Part shown: positions 1-8,297 of the stretch, one piece after another
Layout: the number at the start of each line of letters is the position of its first letter
Position numbering within the stretch: the first letter of the stretch is position 1
NCBI GenBank assembly: GCA_964582065.1
Contig: CAZOQG010000008.1
Location: 1-33,715, forward strand
Direction: 5' to 3'
From: JACNFS01 sp964582065
GTDB taxonomy: Bacteria > Chloroflexota > Dehalococcoidia > GIF9 > UBA5629
Length of the DNA stretch: 33,715 bases
Made by a program: the position numbers and the translations under genes
Notes under the pieces: generated by a model
Database searches by the model: none
Seen by the model: the letters and a program-made list of their open reading frames with translations, nothing else
Told to the model about the DNA's origin: nothing

Positions 1-61
1 TTTCAACTGCATTATACCACCCATCCGAAGACATAGGGGATTGTGGGCAGGAGCTGTGGGG

Positions 62-628
62 TTAGCTCTTACGCCCGGTGAGGTCCTGTGCCGAACCTGC
101 CGGCTGGGCGTCTATGTCGATCTGGAGCGGCACCAGGAATCGGGCTACCATTCCCCAGTAGCCGATAGATGCTGTCAATTCAACGATGCGTTGTTCATCC
201 AGATGTTGCTGGAGCGTTTTGAAGGTCTCGTCCTTTACTGCAACATTTTGTGCGACCTCATCCGCATACTGGAGCACGGCACGCTCTTCATCGCTGAATT
301 TCGTCGAGTCGCTCCAGTGTGATATTGCCTCGGTTTGCTCGTGGGTTACGCCTACTTCCAGCGCGATCGGGTAGTGCTGCGCCCATTCATATTCGCTCCC
401 ACTGAGCTTTGCGATTCGCAGGATGACTAGCTCACGTAGTTTTGGGGAGAGTTCTGCTCTAGAAAGGAGTGAATTGCCAAGCCGCGTGAAATTACGCAAT
501 ACATTGGGGTTATGAGCCAACGCCCTGTACAGGTTGAGAACCCTGGCTCCGCTCTCTTCGATTTTATCGTAAATCTCTCTTGCCTTGGGTTGCACTTCTT
601 CCTTCTGTAACAATTTGACACGAGCCAT
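62..628 (-). CDS. Carboxymuconolactone decarboxylase (CMD) family protein
   Basis: This 188-residue protein belongs to the all-alpha CMD/AhpD-like family. The core runs from about residue 40 to 140, with the conserved stretch SPKLRELVILRIA at 61-73 followed by YEWAQH at 80-85 and PIALEVGV. The family includes gamma-carboxymuconolactone decarboxylases and AhpD-type alkylhydroperoxidases. The CxxC redox pair of AhpD is absent: the segment reads E-W-A-Q-H, so a peroxidase role through cysteines is unlikely and the substrate is unknown. The ATG at 628 is preceded by GGAGGT at a spacing of 5, which supports this start. The protein is cytoplasmic, with no signal peptide or membrane segment. It lies downstream of the thiolase/DUF35 pair on the same strand, about 300 bp away, across repeat DNA. 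Confidence 0.85.
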   Translation of the reverse strand: MARVKLLQKEEVQPKAREIYDKIEESGARVLNLYRALAHNPNVLRNFTRLGNSLLSRAELSPKLRELVILRIAKLSGSEYEWAQHYPIALEVGVTHEQTEAISHWSDSTKFSDEERAVLQYADEVAQNVAVKDETFKTLQQHLDEQRIVELTASIGYWGMVARFLVPLQIDIDAQPAGSAQDLTGRKS

Positions 629-683
629 ATATTACCTCCATATATGCAGATGATTTATATCTGACCTGCCGCTTTAGCTTTGC

Positions 684-708
684 GGCTGGAGCATCGGCTC
701 CAGCCTAC
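684..708 (+). repeat. REP-like hairpin with CTAC tail
   Basis: The arms GGCTGGAGC and GCTCCAGCC pair perfectly over 9 bp around an ATCG loop, and the 3' side continues into CTAC (705-708). Read on the minus strand this is GTAG followed by a hairpin, the layout of bacterial REP elements. It is one member of the family described at 10644, 21099, 26406, 30782, 31722 and 31808. Confidence 0.75.
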
Positions 709-829
709 TCACGTAGATGGTTCGACTGCTGCCTACATTCTAACTCTGGTAGTTCTGTGAGAGCAAGCCAGGAGATTATCCAGGCGCTGCGTTGACATAA
801 CACGGTTATAGATAAATGATACGCGGTAG

Positions 830-901
830 TCACTGCCCCGTTATCAAAGACCATAGGGCTGGCAGCGGTATCAGCTTGATGAACGGCGGACGTGCCTCTA
901 G
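830..901 (-). repeat. Dispersed coding-like repeat, copy A
   Basis: This copy aligns without gaps to 5472-5543 at 58 of 72 identical bases, and to 2697-2755 over its stop-proximal part. On the minus strand all three copies translate to a related peptide (FIKLxPLxALWSxITG) followed by a stop. In this copy the stop is TGA at 830-832. It lies between the DUF35 gene and the CMD gene. Confidence 0.8.
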
Positions 902-928
902 CGGATTACTCCTGTCAAGAGTTCCCAT
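830..928 (-). CDS. Possible 32-residue peptide made by repeat copy A
   Basis: An ATG at 926-928 opens a 32-codon frame that runs through repeat copy A and ends in TGA. It begins a few bases after the stop of the DUF35 gene on the same strand, so it could be read as a downstream cistron. Its C-terminal part (PPFIKLIPLPALWSLITGQ) matches the C-terminus of the radical SAM protein at 5472-7175. There is no clear Shine-Dalgarno sequence, and no peptide of this kind is known to me. Expression is uncertain; the frame may only be a relic of the repeat. Confidence 0.25.
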   Translation of the reverse strand: MGTLDRSNPLEARPPFIKLIPLPALWSLITGQ

Positions 929-932
929 TTGG

Positions 933-1340
933 TTAAGTGACAACCTTGAACTTGGGCAGAGTAAAGTCTTCGTTGATATCCTCCCATATCACCTCTACCG
1001 GCATATCGCATCTTATCTCTTCGGGGCTACAGCCGACTATGTTGCTTAGCAGGCGTGGCCCTTCATCGAGTTCTACTATGGCAGTTACATACGGGAGGTC
1101 ATTCTCAAAAGACTTGTGAAAGGCCTGGTGATAGACAGTGAAAGTGTAAATCCTTCCTTTGCCACTGGCCACTATCCACTCCGTATCTTGCGAGTAGCAC
1201 AACGGGCAAATGATAGATGGCGGCCAGCGGATGTGCTGACAATCCCGGCACTTCTGGAATCGCAACTGGTGCTGCTTACAGCCATCCCAGAATGGCCTAG
1301 TATCTGCGTTTGGCTGGGGTAAGGGCTTCTGGTAAACCAT
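933..1340 (-). CDS. Zn-ribbon OB-fold protein (DUF35 family), thiolase partner
   Basis: This 135-residue protein has a rubredoxin-like zinc ribbon with Cys31, Cys34, Cys45 and Cys48 (CRDC and CPLC), followed by an OB-fold domain. DUF35 proteins are usually encoded beside SCP-x-type thiolases, with which they form a complex and are thought to help bind acyl-CoA. That is the arrangement here: the thiolase stop lies 6 bases upstream. The Shine-Dalgarno sequence AAGGAGGT for this ATG sits inside the last thiolase codons (it encodes the two arginines before the final leucine), so the two are probably translated together. A role in acyl-CoA thiolysis or condensation is inferred from this pairing. 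Confidence 0.9.
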   Translation of the reverse strand: MVYQKPLPQPNADTRPFWDGCKQHQLRFQKCRDCQHIRWPPSIICPLCYSQDTEWIVASGKGRIYTFTVYHQAFHKSFENDLPYVTAIVELDEGPRLLSNIVGCSPEEIRCDMPVEVIWEDINEDFTLPKFKVVT

Positions 1341-1346
1341 CTGTAG

Positions 1347-2501
1347 CTACAACCTCCTTAAAATCGTGCAACAATGGGTCTGGAGTGTGGCGCCATTGTC
1401 GCTACATAGGATTATCTCAGGCTCCTTTGTATTGGTCTTGGGCCCCAGCTGTCTATCTCCACAGCGGCCCATTAGCTGCATGGCCGCTTCAGTTAGCGGC
1501 GTAAGGCCCATAAAATAGGCTTCAGAAAGCTGTCCTCCCGAGGTATTGACAGGCAAGCTACCTCCAGGTGCGATTGCGCCATCCTTGAACCAGTCCTGGC
1601 CCTCGCCAGGTTCAAAGAAACCATAGTCCTGCAAGGTGATCTCTACTGTGTAGGTGAAGCAATCATATATCTCACAGGCATCGATGTCACCGAGGGTGAT
1701 TCCTGCCATACTGAAGGCTGTTTCACCGGCTACCTTGGCACCAGTGGGCCCGGCCATGCAGGTCGATTGGTCAATATAAGATGACGGGTTGTGTTGGCCG
1801 ATTCCCATGATGACCACAGGTTGGTGTCTCAAGTCCCGGGCTCGCTCGACAGAAGTTACGACATAGGCTCGCCCACCATCACTGACTAAACAGCAGTCAG
1901 GGACTCTGAAGGGTTCCACTGCCCATTTCGAGTTGTAATAGTCCTCGTAAGTCAGCGGGCGGTCATGGAAGTAGGCGCTGGGGTTGAGGCTGGCCCACTT
2001 ACGCTGTCCCACTGCTATTTCTTTCCAGGTTTCGGGGCCGGTACGGAAGGTATGCATAGCCCGCTGTGCAGCCATCGCATATTCAGCAGGATATCCGAAT
2101 TGCCCAAATACAGCTTTGTCTGGGTCTATCTCATCGATCATACGGTGACTTGAAAGGGCATTGTCCGCATAGGCAATAACGACGTAGTTGCAAAGCCCAG
2201 CTTCGAGAACTCCAAGCGCATGGTGAAGATGGGATCGAGCGCAGTTAGCCTCTTGGCTCAGGTATTTCGGAGCCAAACCAAGACGCTGAGCTGTAATATA
2301 GGGTGTCACTTCCCTTTCACCTGGCGCCGGCTGAAAGTGGCGATAGCAGATTAGCCCGTCGATGTCTTCTCTTCGCAGGCCAGCGTCTTTGATAGCGTTG
2401 GCACAGGCCTCAACATAAAAGCTGAGGGCTGTCCTTGCCGGAACTCGACCCTGATGTGTGTAACCTATGCCTACGATAGCATACTTATCTTTCAAACTCA
2501 T
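1347..2501 (-). CDS. Thiolase family protein (SCP-x / lipid-transfer type)
   Basis: At 384 residues this matches the non-decarboxylating thiolase fold of the SCP-x group. It starts with YAIVGIGYT, has Cys87 in the region of the nucleophilic loop (QEANCARSH), a DACEIYDCFT segment and the C-terminal NTSGGQLSEAY motif. Relatives cleave or form carbon-carbon bonds in acyl-CoA substrates, including branched or steroid side-chain acyl-CoAs. The loop after SEAY reads FMG, where I recall related proteins having His before Gly, so the catalytic set may be altered. An AGGAGGT lies 12 bases before the ATG, a rather long spacing. It forms a tight two-gene unit with the DUF35 protein. The substrate cannot be read from the sequence. 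Confidence 0.88.
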   Translation of the reverse strand: MSLKDKYAIVGIGYTHQGRVPARTALSFYVEACANAIKDAGLRREDIDGLICYRHFQPAPGEREVTPYITAQRLGLAPKYLSQEANCARSHLHHALGVLEAGLCNYVVIAYADNALSSHRMIDEIDPDKAVFGQFGYPAEYAMAAQRAMHTFRTGPETWKEIAVGQRKWASLNPSAYFHDRPLTYEDYYNSKWAVEPFRVPDCCLVSDGGRAYVVTSVERARDLRHQPVVIMGIGQHNPSSYIDQSTCMAGPTGAKVAGETAFSMAGITLGDIDACEIYDCFTYTVEITLQDYGFFEPGEGQDWFKDGAIAPGGSLPVNTSGGQLSEAYFMGLTPLTEAAMQLMGRCGDRQLGPKTNTKEPEIILCSDNGATLQTHCCTILRRL

Positions 2502-2696
2502 GAGTACAACCTACCTCCTGCCTTGGCCCTTTGCGCAGTGGGGTGATCCCAAGAACCTCAAGCTGCGTTCGGCCTCAGCACAGTCACCATTTTACGCCTG
2601 CAATTCTTTGCGGGCAAGCAGGAAGACAGAGCGGCAGTTGACCGAGCAATATGAAGGGGTAGAGTCGTCTTGGCTGAGAGGAAAATGTTTCCCCAC

Positions 2697-2755
2697 CTAC
2701 CGCCCTGTTATTGATGACCACAGGGCTCGCAGCGGTCCCAGTTTGATGAATTGAG
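2697..2755 (-). repeat. Dispersed coding-like repeat, copy B
   Basis: This copy matches 5472-5530 closely. On the minus strand it reads ATG, then PQFIKLGPLRALWSSITGR, then TAG at 2697-2699. It stands upstream of the thiolase gene and is not part of any larger frame: an in-frame TGA lies two codons before the ATG. Confidence 0.8.
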
Positions 2756-3161
2756 GCATATCTCAGCCTTGAGCGTCAAGAACCAAGCTCCAAATTGGGG
2801 TGGCTGCTAAGTCGCTTTTCAAAGGATTCTGAAGCTTCGACGCTTTTTTCTCTTCTTCAAAATCAAAACTTTGGTACGAGGGTGCCAGGCCTTGGTCTAG
2901 CAGCAATCTGAGCCGTTAGAGTTCCTTACCCAGACGATCTACTACCATGAGGGATAATGCTGGCGCCGTGTCGGCACCTTCTGCCTCCACTGCTCCCGCA
3001 TCAGCCCCGACCCCCACTTTGCGCCACAACCGCCAACAAACCATGGCAACACCCTCGAGAGTGCCTGACAGACACGCACACGAGCACCTGTCTAGCTCAT
3101 TGCGAACCACCTTGTTTGCCCTTCCTCAACACATCCCACCCGTGCACCAACCTGCGTCTTG

Positions 3162-3170
3162 TGCTATACT
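3162..3170 (+). promoter_or_regulatory. Candidate extended -10 promoter upstream of rpoD
   Basis: TGC followed by TATACT (3165-3170) gives an extended -10 motif. No good -35 is visible. Initiation would fall near 3177, about 400 bases before the rpoD start and only a few bases before an ATG at 3181 that opens a 49-codon frame. It is a weak candidate. Confidence 0.3.
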
Positions 3171-3576
3171 ATAAGTGACAATGACTTCACGGTTAGAGTT
3201 GATTTCTACAACCGCCGCCCCGGTCTCCTCCCCACAACACCTGGCCCGCCTACAGGTAAGCTCCCCCATGGGGCACGGTACCCTAGTAATCACTGTAATC
3301 TGCGTCGTCAGGAGTATTCCTCCACCCTGAGTGGGACATTGGCCACCTAACCCACCCTCGCAGGCCTTCGCCTCGCTTAAGTTAGAGGCATTCTTTTGTT
3401 CCCTATCATACATTGTGGATCGTTGCTCGGGGTCGGGGCCCTCGAATCCCCCGAGGCTGGAACCCCAATCCCACCCCGCCCGACGACTGCTCGTAACGGC
3501 TGCAAGGAGTGCACCAAGCAGTGTGGCAAGCACAAGAGTACCAACGCCGGCAACCGATGGCAAGGAGGAGTGACCA

Positions 3577-5217
3577 GTGAGTCCAGTTCGAGATGAGGAC
3601 CTTCTATCGTATTTCCCTCACATCAAAGGCAACGGCGAGTTAGAATCCGATGACATCCTCGGCATCGAGTCCGAGGCTGTCTTACCTCGGCTCGGCGGCA
3701 CCCGTTCAGGTACCTCTGACCAAGACCAGTCACAAGAACATGACACCGGGAGCCCCTCCTCTTGGCAAGGCAAACAACCTGCCCGGCTTGCAGACGAGCG
3801 CGCCGGTAAGCGACGGACACAAGGCAGCTCCGCTCCACCCCCGGCCATAGTCGAGGTCAGTGGGGAGGACTTAGTTGACAACCCGGTCCTTATGTACCTC
3901 CACGAGATTGGGAAAGTTCCACTCCTGACCAGAAACGATGAGAAGGCATTAGCTGGCAAGATAGAACAGGCCAAGTATCTCGAAGAGATTGAAGAGCTTT
4001 ACCTTCAGCGCTATGGTGAATACCCTTCAGCGGTTCACATAGCCATCTACCTGATTCATCACCTACTCGCAGCCCGGCCCATAGTTGACACTCTCATCCA
4101 GCGACTTCGGCTTCCTACCACGGATAGCATCACTGAGACCATCGGCAACCCTAAACTGCGGGCGGCTATCGATGGAGTGCTCGACCCAGAAACAGTGCAG
4201 GCTATCGCTGACGCCACTGGCGACAGCGATGCTCAGGTTGAACCCCCACAGGGCATTCACAATGCAACCGACCCTCGTGACAGAAGGACTTTGAAAGCTG
4301 AGCAAGCCTTGATAGACCTCTCAATAGACACTCGGATTTTGCCCCCTGAGGCAGTGGTGATCATAGGGGATCAAACCTCCTGGAGTGAGCTGGAATCTCT
4401 GGTGGCGGAGCCCGTTGATCCCGAATTCTTCTCCAAGCTTCATTCTGTTGCCCAGCAGTTAAAGGCCCATTTCAGCAAGGTGAAAAGGATCGCTGGGAAG
4501 TCCAAGAAGCACCTTACGGAAGCAAACCTGCGCTTAGTGGTCAGCGTCGCCAAGAAATACATCGGCCACGGAATGCCCATGCTTGACCTGATTCAGGAGG
4601 GGAATATCGGCCTGGTCCGCGCTGTGGAGAAATTCGAATACAGGAGAGGTTACAAGTTCAGCACTTACGCCACCTGGTGGATCAGGCAGGCTGTTACCCG
4701 CTCGCTAGCTGACCAGTCCCGCACCATTCGCATCCCAGTACACATGGTGGAAATCATCAGTAGGCTATTTAAAACCACTCGTCGTCTAAGTCAAGAGCTT
4801 GGACGCGAACCGACCTGCGAGGAAATCGGTGAGGGCATGGAAATCTCCTCAGACAAAGTAAGGGAAATCATGAAGCTGTCTCAAATACCGATATCCCTGG
4901 AGATGCCTATTGGTGAAGAGGAAGACAGCCACCTCGGTGACTTTATTGAAGATCGAGCTACGCTGGCGCCAGCCGACGCTGCCGCGCGAGAATTGCTCAA
5001 GCTGCAACTAAACAAGGTACTTTCTGAGCTTACCGACAGAGAAAGAAGGGTTATACAGCTTAGATTCGGTCTGGAGGACGGGCGAGCCCGAACCTTGGAG
5101 GAAGTAGGCAGAGAGTTTGACCGAACTCGAGAGCGGATCCGCCAGATCGAAGCCAGGGCATTGCGCAAGCTGCGCCATCCCAGCCGGAGCCGAAAACTCA
5201 AAGACTACCTGGAGTAA
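3577..5217 (+). CDS. rpoD: RNA polymerase primary sigma factor (sigma-70, RpoD/SigA)
   Basis: This 546-residue protein directs core RNA polymerase to housekeeping promoters. Region 1.2 spans about 97-131 (DNPVLMYLHEIGKVPLLT). A poorly conserved insert follows at 132-305, as in long RpoD proteins. Region 2 spans 311-390 with the -10 recognition and melting segment (KFSTYATWWIRQAVTR at 360-375). Region 3 is at 395-470. Region 4, at 480-540, has the -35 helix-turn-helix (RTRERIRQIEARALRKL). The N-terminal 95 residues are low-complexity. The GTG start has AAGGAGG at 3562-3568, 8 bases upstream. Several window promoters close to TTGACA/TATAAT fit a standard sigma-70. The gene stands alone on its strand and converges with the radical SAM gene. 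Confidence 0.97.
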   Translation: MSPVRDEDLLSYFPHIKGNGELESDDILGIESEAVLPRLGGTRSGTSDQDQSQEHDTGSPSSWQGKQPARLADERAGKRRTQGSSAPPPAIVEVSGEDLVDNPVLMYLHEIGKVPLLTRNDEKALAGKIEQAKYLEEIEELYLQRYGEYPSAVHIAIYLIHHLLAARPIVDTLIQRLRLPTTDSITETIGNPKLRAAIDGVLDPETVQAIADATGDSDAQVEPPQGIHNATDPRDRRTLKAEQALIDLSIDTRILPPEAVVIIGDQTSWSELESLVAEPVDPEFFSKLHSVAQQLKAHFSKVKRIAGKSKKHLTEANLRLVVSVAKKYIGHGMPMLDLIQEGNIGLVRAVEKFEYRRGYKFSTYATWWIRQAVTRSLADQSRTIRIPVHMVEIISRLFKTTRRLSQELGREPTCEEIGEGMEISSDKVREIMKLSQIPISLEMPIGEEEDSHLGDFIEDRATLAPADAAARELLKLQLNKVLSELTDRERRVIQLRFGLEDGRARTLEEVGREFDRTRERIRQIEARALRKLRHPSRSRKLKDYLE

Positions 5218-5471
5218 GCTCGCGTAGCACTGTAGGCACAAGGAGGAACTGGAATAAGTCATTGGAGTCCTGGTGGATTTCCTGAGCAGCCAAAAGCACA
5301 CGGTACTCATGGCAAGCTGGGGGCCAGGTGTGGTGAGCCTGGGTGACGGTGGCGTGAGGCATGACCTGCCGGTCAACCGATGGCGGCGCGGAACGTGGTT
5401 ACAGCGTTGGAGAAACGGGTGGCGTTGGCTAGATACTAGAGTAACATCTCGCTATTTTGTGACGCTTCCGT

Positions 5472-5543
5472 TTACCGCCCTGTTATTAATGACCACAGGG
5501 CTCGCAGCGGTCTCAGCTTGATGAATGGGAGAGGTACCTCTAA
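5472..5543 (-). repeat. Dispersed coding-like repeat, copy C, fused into a gene
   Basis: This copy supplies roughly the last 23 codons and the TAA stop (5472-5474) of the radical SAM gene. It is 58 of 72 bases identical to copy A. The encoded end, PFIKLRPLRALWSLITGR, is shared with the intergenic copies A and B, so this C-terminus is probably an acquired tail and not part of the ancestral enzyme. Confidence 0.8.
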
Positions 5544-7175
5544 CTGGGTCTTCTCGGCTACCGGAAACATGTTTATCTCGTCAACCTGTGCTTTCAAGTG
5601 GGGTAGCTCCTCATGATTACCTCTGGACAATATGTCGTCGATGTGGTGTGCCATCTCCCTAGCTGCTTTAATGCGTTGCTCGCCTGCCTTGGCCATTTGC
5701 TCAGGGATAATCCCGTATTTAGCCTTCAACTGATTAAGGCGCAGAATGGCTTCATAAGCGGTGTCTACAATCTGTTGGCGAGTCATCCACTTCGTCTCGT
5801 AATTCAGGGAATACTTCCAGGTTGGCGATACAAGCGCCTGGCGATGCTCTTCTAATGTCCGAAACAGGACACGGTAGCCATAGCGCTCCGGTTGCTCAAA
5901 AGCAAGACTGCCCGGGTCGAGGAAGGGTGCCAGTGGAGAGATAAACAGGGACAGCCGCTTGTCACCCTTAAACCTGCCTAACAGGTAATCGCAGTAGTCA
6001 ATAGTATCCATTACCGACTGTGGGGTTTGCCCCGGCAGCCCAATCATAAAGAACACATCTAAACGCCGACAGCCGATGTCAAGGGCATCGCTTAGAGTCT
6101 GCTCCAGGGCGCTATCAGAATAGTGTCTGCCAATGATTTTCCTAATCTCCGGGTCATGAGATTCGGGAGAAATCTCTAGGCAGAAGTCAGGACAGGCTAC
6201 GCTTATCTGGCGCAGGAAGTTCCTTGAGGCAGGCGAAAACAGTTCAAGGATGAACTGGTTCTTCACCCTGTTCTTTTGAAGCAAGCTGAGAACTTCACTG
6301 GCATAGTCCTCTCCCGGCTGGCGCAGGTCTCCCAGGATGAAGACTGGGCCGTTGCTGAAGCGCGAAATTTGCTTTATGTCTCGAACGACTGACTCCGGAG
6401 AGCGAAAAGCTGGCTTTCGTCGGTTGTAAAAGCGTTGGAAGGCAGCCGCAGAACCTCCGCAGATAACGCAATTGTGGGTGCAACCGCGGCAGGTAAGCGT
6501 GGCTGTGATAGGATAGCGAAGCCAGTCCTTAACGGGGGTATAGCTGACAAGGTCGCGATATCTAATCACGGAGCGTACAACGTTACCATAGTGATTGACC
6601 ATAACATCGCTGAGGTCAGTTGGAACGTGAGAGAAAGGGTTTTCACGTGTTCCGCCCTGGCTATCTCTCCAGACAAGGTTGGGCACTGCCTCAGGCTCTC
6701 TCTTGTTCGCTATGCAATCCATTAACTGCCGGAAGGGCTCCTCCGTGGAGTCGCCTCTGAGTACATAGTCTATCTCAGGATAGTCGAGCAGTTCCTTGTA
6801 GTAGTAGGAAGATGAAAACCCGCCGAATACGACCTTTGCCTCAGGGTGCCATCTTTTCACTATCCTGGCCACCTCAATGGCACCGTGGGAATGCACCATC
6901 CAGTGCAAATCGATACCGAAGAGTGGTGCCCTCAGGCGCTTTATCAATGCCTCGGCGTCAAATCTCTTATTGTTGAGCATACGCACCGCAAGGTTCACGA
7001 TGCGCACCCGGTAGCCAGCACGCTCCAGATATTCGGCAATGCTGGTGAGTCCGATGGGGTACATCTCGAAAACGGGGGAGGGGGGAATCAGGTCACTAAC
7101 CGGTCCGTAGAGGATCGTTTCTTGGCGGAAGTCGTACACACTGGGCGCATGCAGCAAGACCAGGTCAGTTGACAT
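5472..7175 (-). CDS. B12-binding-domain radical SAM protein
   Basis: This 567-residue protein has an N-terminal Rossmann-like B12-binding-type domain (about 1-150, with PIGLTSIAEYLERAGYRVRIV near 40-60). A radical SAM domain follows whose cluster cysteines are Cys232, Cys236 and Cys239 in the CxxxCxxC pattern; Cys229 is an extra nearby cysteine. The N-terminal domain lacks a clear DxHxxG cobalamin-ligand motif, so cobalamin binding is not assured. Such enzymes often carry out methylations or rearrangements on unreactive carbons. The layout recalls the uncharacterised Ta0216-type family, but the substrate is unknown. AAGGA lies 8 bases before the ATG. The C-terminus is built from a dispersed repeat (5472-5543). 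It is convergent with rpoD. Confidence 0.85.
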   Translation of the reverse strand: MSTDLVLLHAPSVYDFRQETILYGPVSDLIPPSPVFEMYPIGLTSIAEYLERAGYRVRIVNLAVRMLNNKRFDAEALIKRLRAPLFGIDLHWMVHSHGAIEVARIVKRWHPEAKVVFGGFSSSYYYKELLDYPEIDYVLRGDSTEEPFRQLMDCIANKREPEAVPNLVWRDSQGGTRENPFSHVPTDLSDVMVNHYGNVVRSVIRYRDLVSYTPVKDWLRYPITATLTCRGCTHNCVICGGSAAAFQRFYNRRKPAFRSPESVVRDIKQISRFSNGPVFILGDLRQPGEDYASEVLSLLQKNRVKNQFILELFSPASRNFLRQISVACPDFCLEISPESHDPEIRKIIGRHYSDSALEQTLSDALDIGCRRLDVFFMIGLPGQTPQSVMDTIDYCDYLLGRFKGDKRLSLFISPLAPFLDPGSLAFEQPERYGYRVLFRTLEEHRQALVSPTWKYSLNYETKWMTRQQIVDTAYEAILRLNQLKAKYGIIPEQMAKAGEQRIKAAREMAHHIDDILSRGNHEELPHLKAQVDEINMFPVAEKTQLEVPLPFIKLRPLRALWSLITGR

Positions 7176-7202
7176 GTGTGTATCCTTGATGGCAATCCTA
7201 CA

Positions 7203-7366
7203 GCTTCGCTATGTCAGAATCAAAAATAAAAAGTTGAAGACCAAAATGACAGGCAAGAATGCAAAATGATTTCTATTCTTTAGGAGCGACCTGGTCTGAA
7301 GGTGTGTTCTTTTTTTTGACTTCTGACTTGTCATTTCACATTCTGATGTTTAATTTCTGCATTTTC
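7203..7366. repeat. AT-rich intergenic repeat with inverted arms
   Basis: The left arm (around 7207-7275) contains AAAATGACAG and GAATGCAAAATGA words. The right arm (7318-7366) carries the reverse-complement type of sequence (TTGTCATTTCACATTC, TCTGCATTTTCAG). Similar words recur at 10544-10620, 21029-21083, 21172-21222, 30712-30755, 32787-32868 and 33468-33545. The right arm touches the stop codon of the prenyltransferase gene. The core has an eight-T run at about 7310. Confidence 0.5.
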
Positions 7367-8297
7367 AGAAGACTCCTGCCAGGATATAGCCAATGCCCAG
7401 GAGCAACTGAGTCAGCAGGACAACCAGAACATTGTTTGCCATGGATGGCACTAGCTTGCTTTGATCCTGATACTTCACGCTGCCCTGAATAGCCTTTACT
7501 GCCAGGGGAAGCGTTAGCAAGGCTATCAAGGAGAAGGCTGGCATTAGCCCTGCCACCACACTACAGGTTATCCACAGATAAACTATTGCCGTCAGGACTG
7601 AGTAGACCACGCTTGCCTTTGCTTTTCCCATAGTGATGGGCAGGGTCTTTCTTCCCGCTTCCTTGTCGGCTTCTGTGTCAGGAAATTCATTCAGTAGGAG
7701 CAGGTTGTGTACCAAAATGCCAGATGGGATAGATGCTACGACAGCGGGGAGGGTGTAGTTGGCCGTCTGAACAAAGTAAGCTCCCAGAACTGGTAAAGCC
7801 CCCATGCCAATCCCTGGAGCCCACTCAGGCCATCCCAGCTTGGTTATGAATTGTGTATAGAGGAGAATGCATACCGCGGCTACTAGAAGTAGAGGCAGCA
7901 GCAGCCAGCCTCTCACCAGCATGAAATAGACGCCTATAGGTACTGCCAGTAAGAAACAGGCCAAGCCGAGCCAAAAGACGTGCCTCGGCTCAAGGGAGCC
8001 AGCAGGGAGGATGCCACTGCCCCCGCTGAAGGGGGTTCTGTGAGTTCTTAGGTCTATGCCGCTCCTGTAGTCATAGTAGTCGTTGAGCACATTGACGCTT
8101 ATGTGGCACAAAAGTAGGCCAATGAAAGCCAGTAGAGCGTGACCAAGATGAAAGGCACCATCATACCAGGCCACGCAGGTGCCCAGGAACGCCAGCACCA
8201 CGGAAAGGAGCAAGAACTGGGGCCTAGTCTCGAGGAACCATACTTTCAGCTTCACTTGGTCTTTTGAGTATAGCAAACAGGCGAGGGCTACGTCCAC
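7365..8297 (-). CDS. UbiA-family prenyltransferase (MenA-like)
   Basis: This roughly 310-residue integral membrane protein has about eight or nine hydrophobic segments. It carries the first Asp-rich UbiA motif NDYYDYRSG at 72-80 and a second Asp-containing loop (NEFPDTEADKEAGRKTLP) typical of the MenA branch. These enzymes transfer a polyprenyl chain from its diphosphate to an aromatic acceptor; MenA makes demethylmenaquinone from 1,4-dihydroxy-2-naphthoate. No other menaquinone genes are nearby, so quinone biosynthesis is inferred from family membership. The frame opens with GTG at 8297. A second GTG at 8255, close to the usual RPQFLLLS start of the domain, is an equally good choice. Its stop abuts an AT-rich repeat. 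Confidence 0.88.
   Translation of the reverse strand: MDVALACLLYSKDQVKLKVWFLETRPQFLLLSVVLAFLGTCVAWYDGAFHLGHALLAFIGLLLCHISVNVLNDYYDYRSGIDLRTHRTPFSGGSGILPAGSLEPRHVFWLGLACFLLAVPIGVYFMLVRGWLLLPLLLVAAVCILLYTQFITKLGWPEWAPGIGMGALPVLGAYFVQTANYTLPAVVASIPSGILVHNLLLLNEFPDTEADKEAGRKTLPITMGKAKASVVYSVLTAIVYLWITCSVVAGLMPAFSLIALLTLPLAVKAIQGSVKYQDQSKLVPSMANNVLVVLLTQLLLGIGYILAGVF

Larger units (their letters stand above)
2502..3576. other. 1.07 kb region without a convincing gene
   Basis: This gap separates the minus-strand thiolase from plus-strand rpoD. It holds repeat copy B (2697-2755). From about 2940 it is strongly C-rich on the plus strand and several frames stay open by composition, but none shows a recognisable domain. 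An extended -10 promoter candidate lies at 3162-3170. The rest may be a long rpoD leader, or remnants of a lost gene. Confidence 0.5.

Noticed and set aside
2947..3178. Two overlapping plus-strand frames rich in Pro, Ala and Thr
   Set aside because: Both frames are open because stop codons are rare in this composition; no start signal or family resemblance.
3126..3563. Minus-strand 145-codon frame upstream of rpoD with a hydrophobic N-terminus
   Set aside because: It begins with TTG with no ribosome-binding site, overlaps other open frames in a C-rich stretch and has no recognisable domain.
5273..5521. Plus-strand frame of 82 codons between rpoD and the radical SAM gene
   Set aside because: It has no well-placed ribosome-binding site, and its last part is the antisense of repeat copy C.
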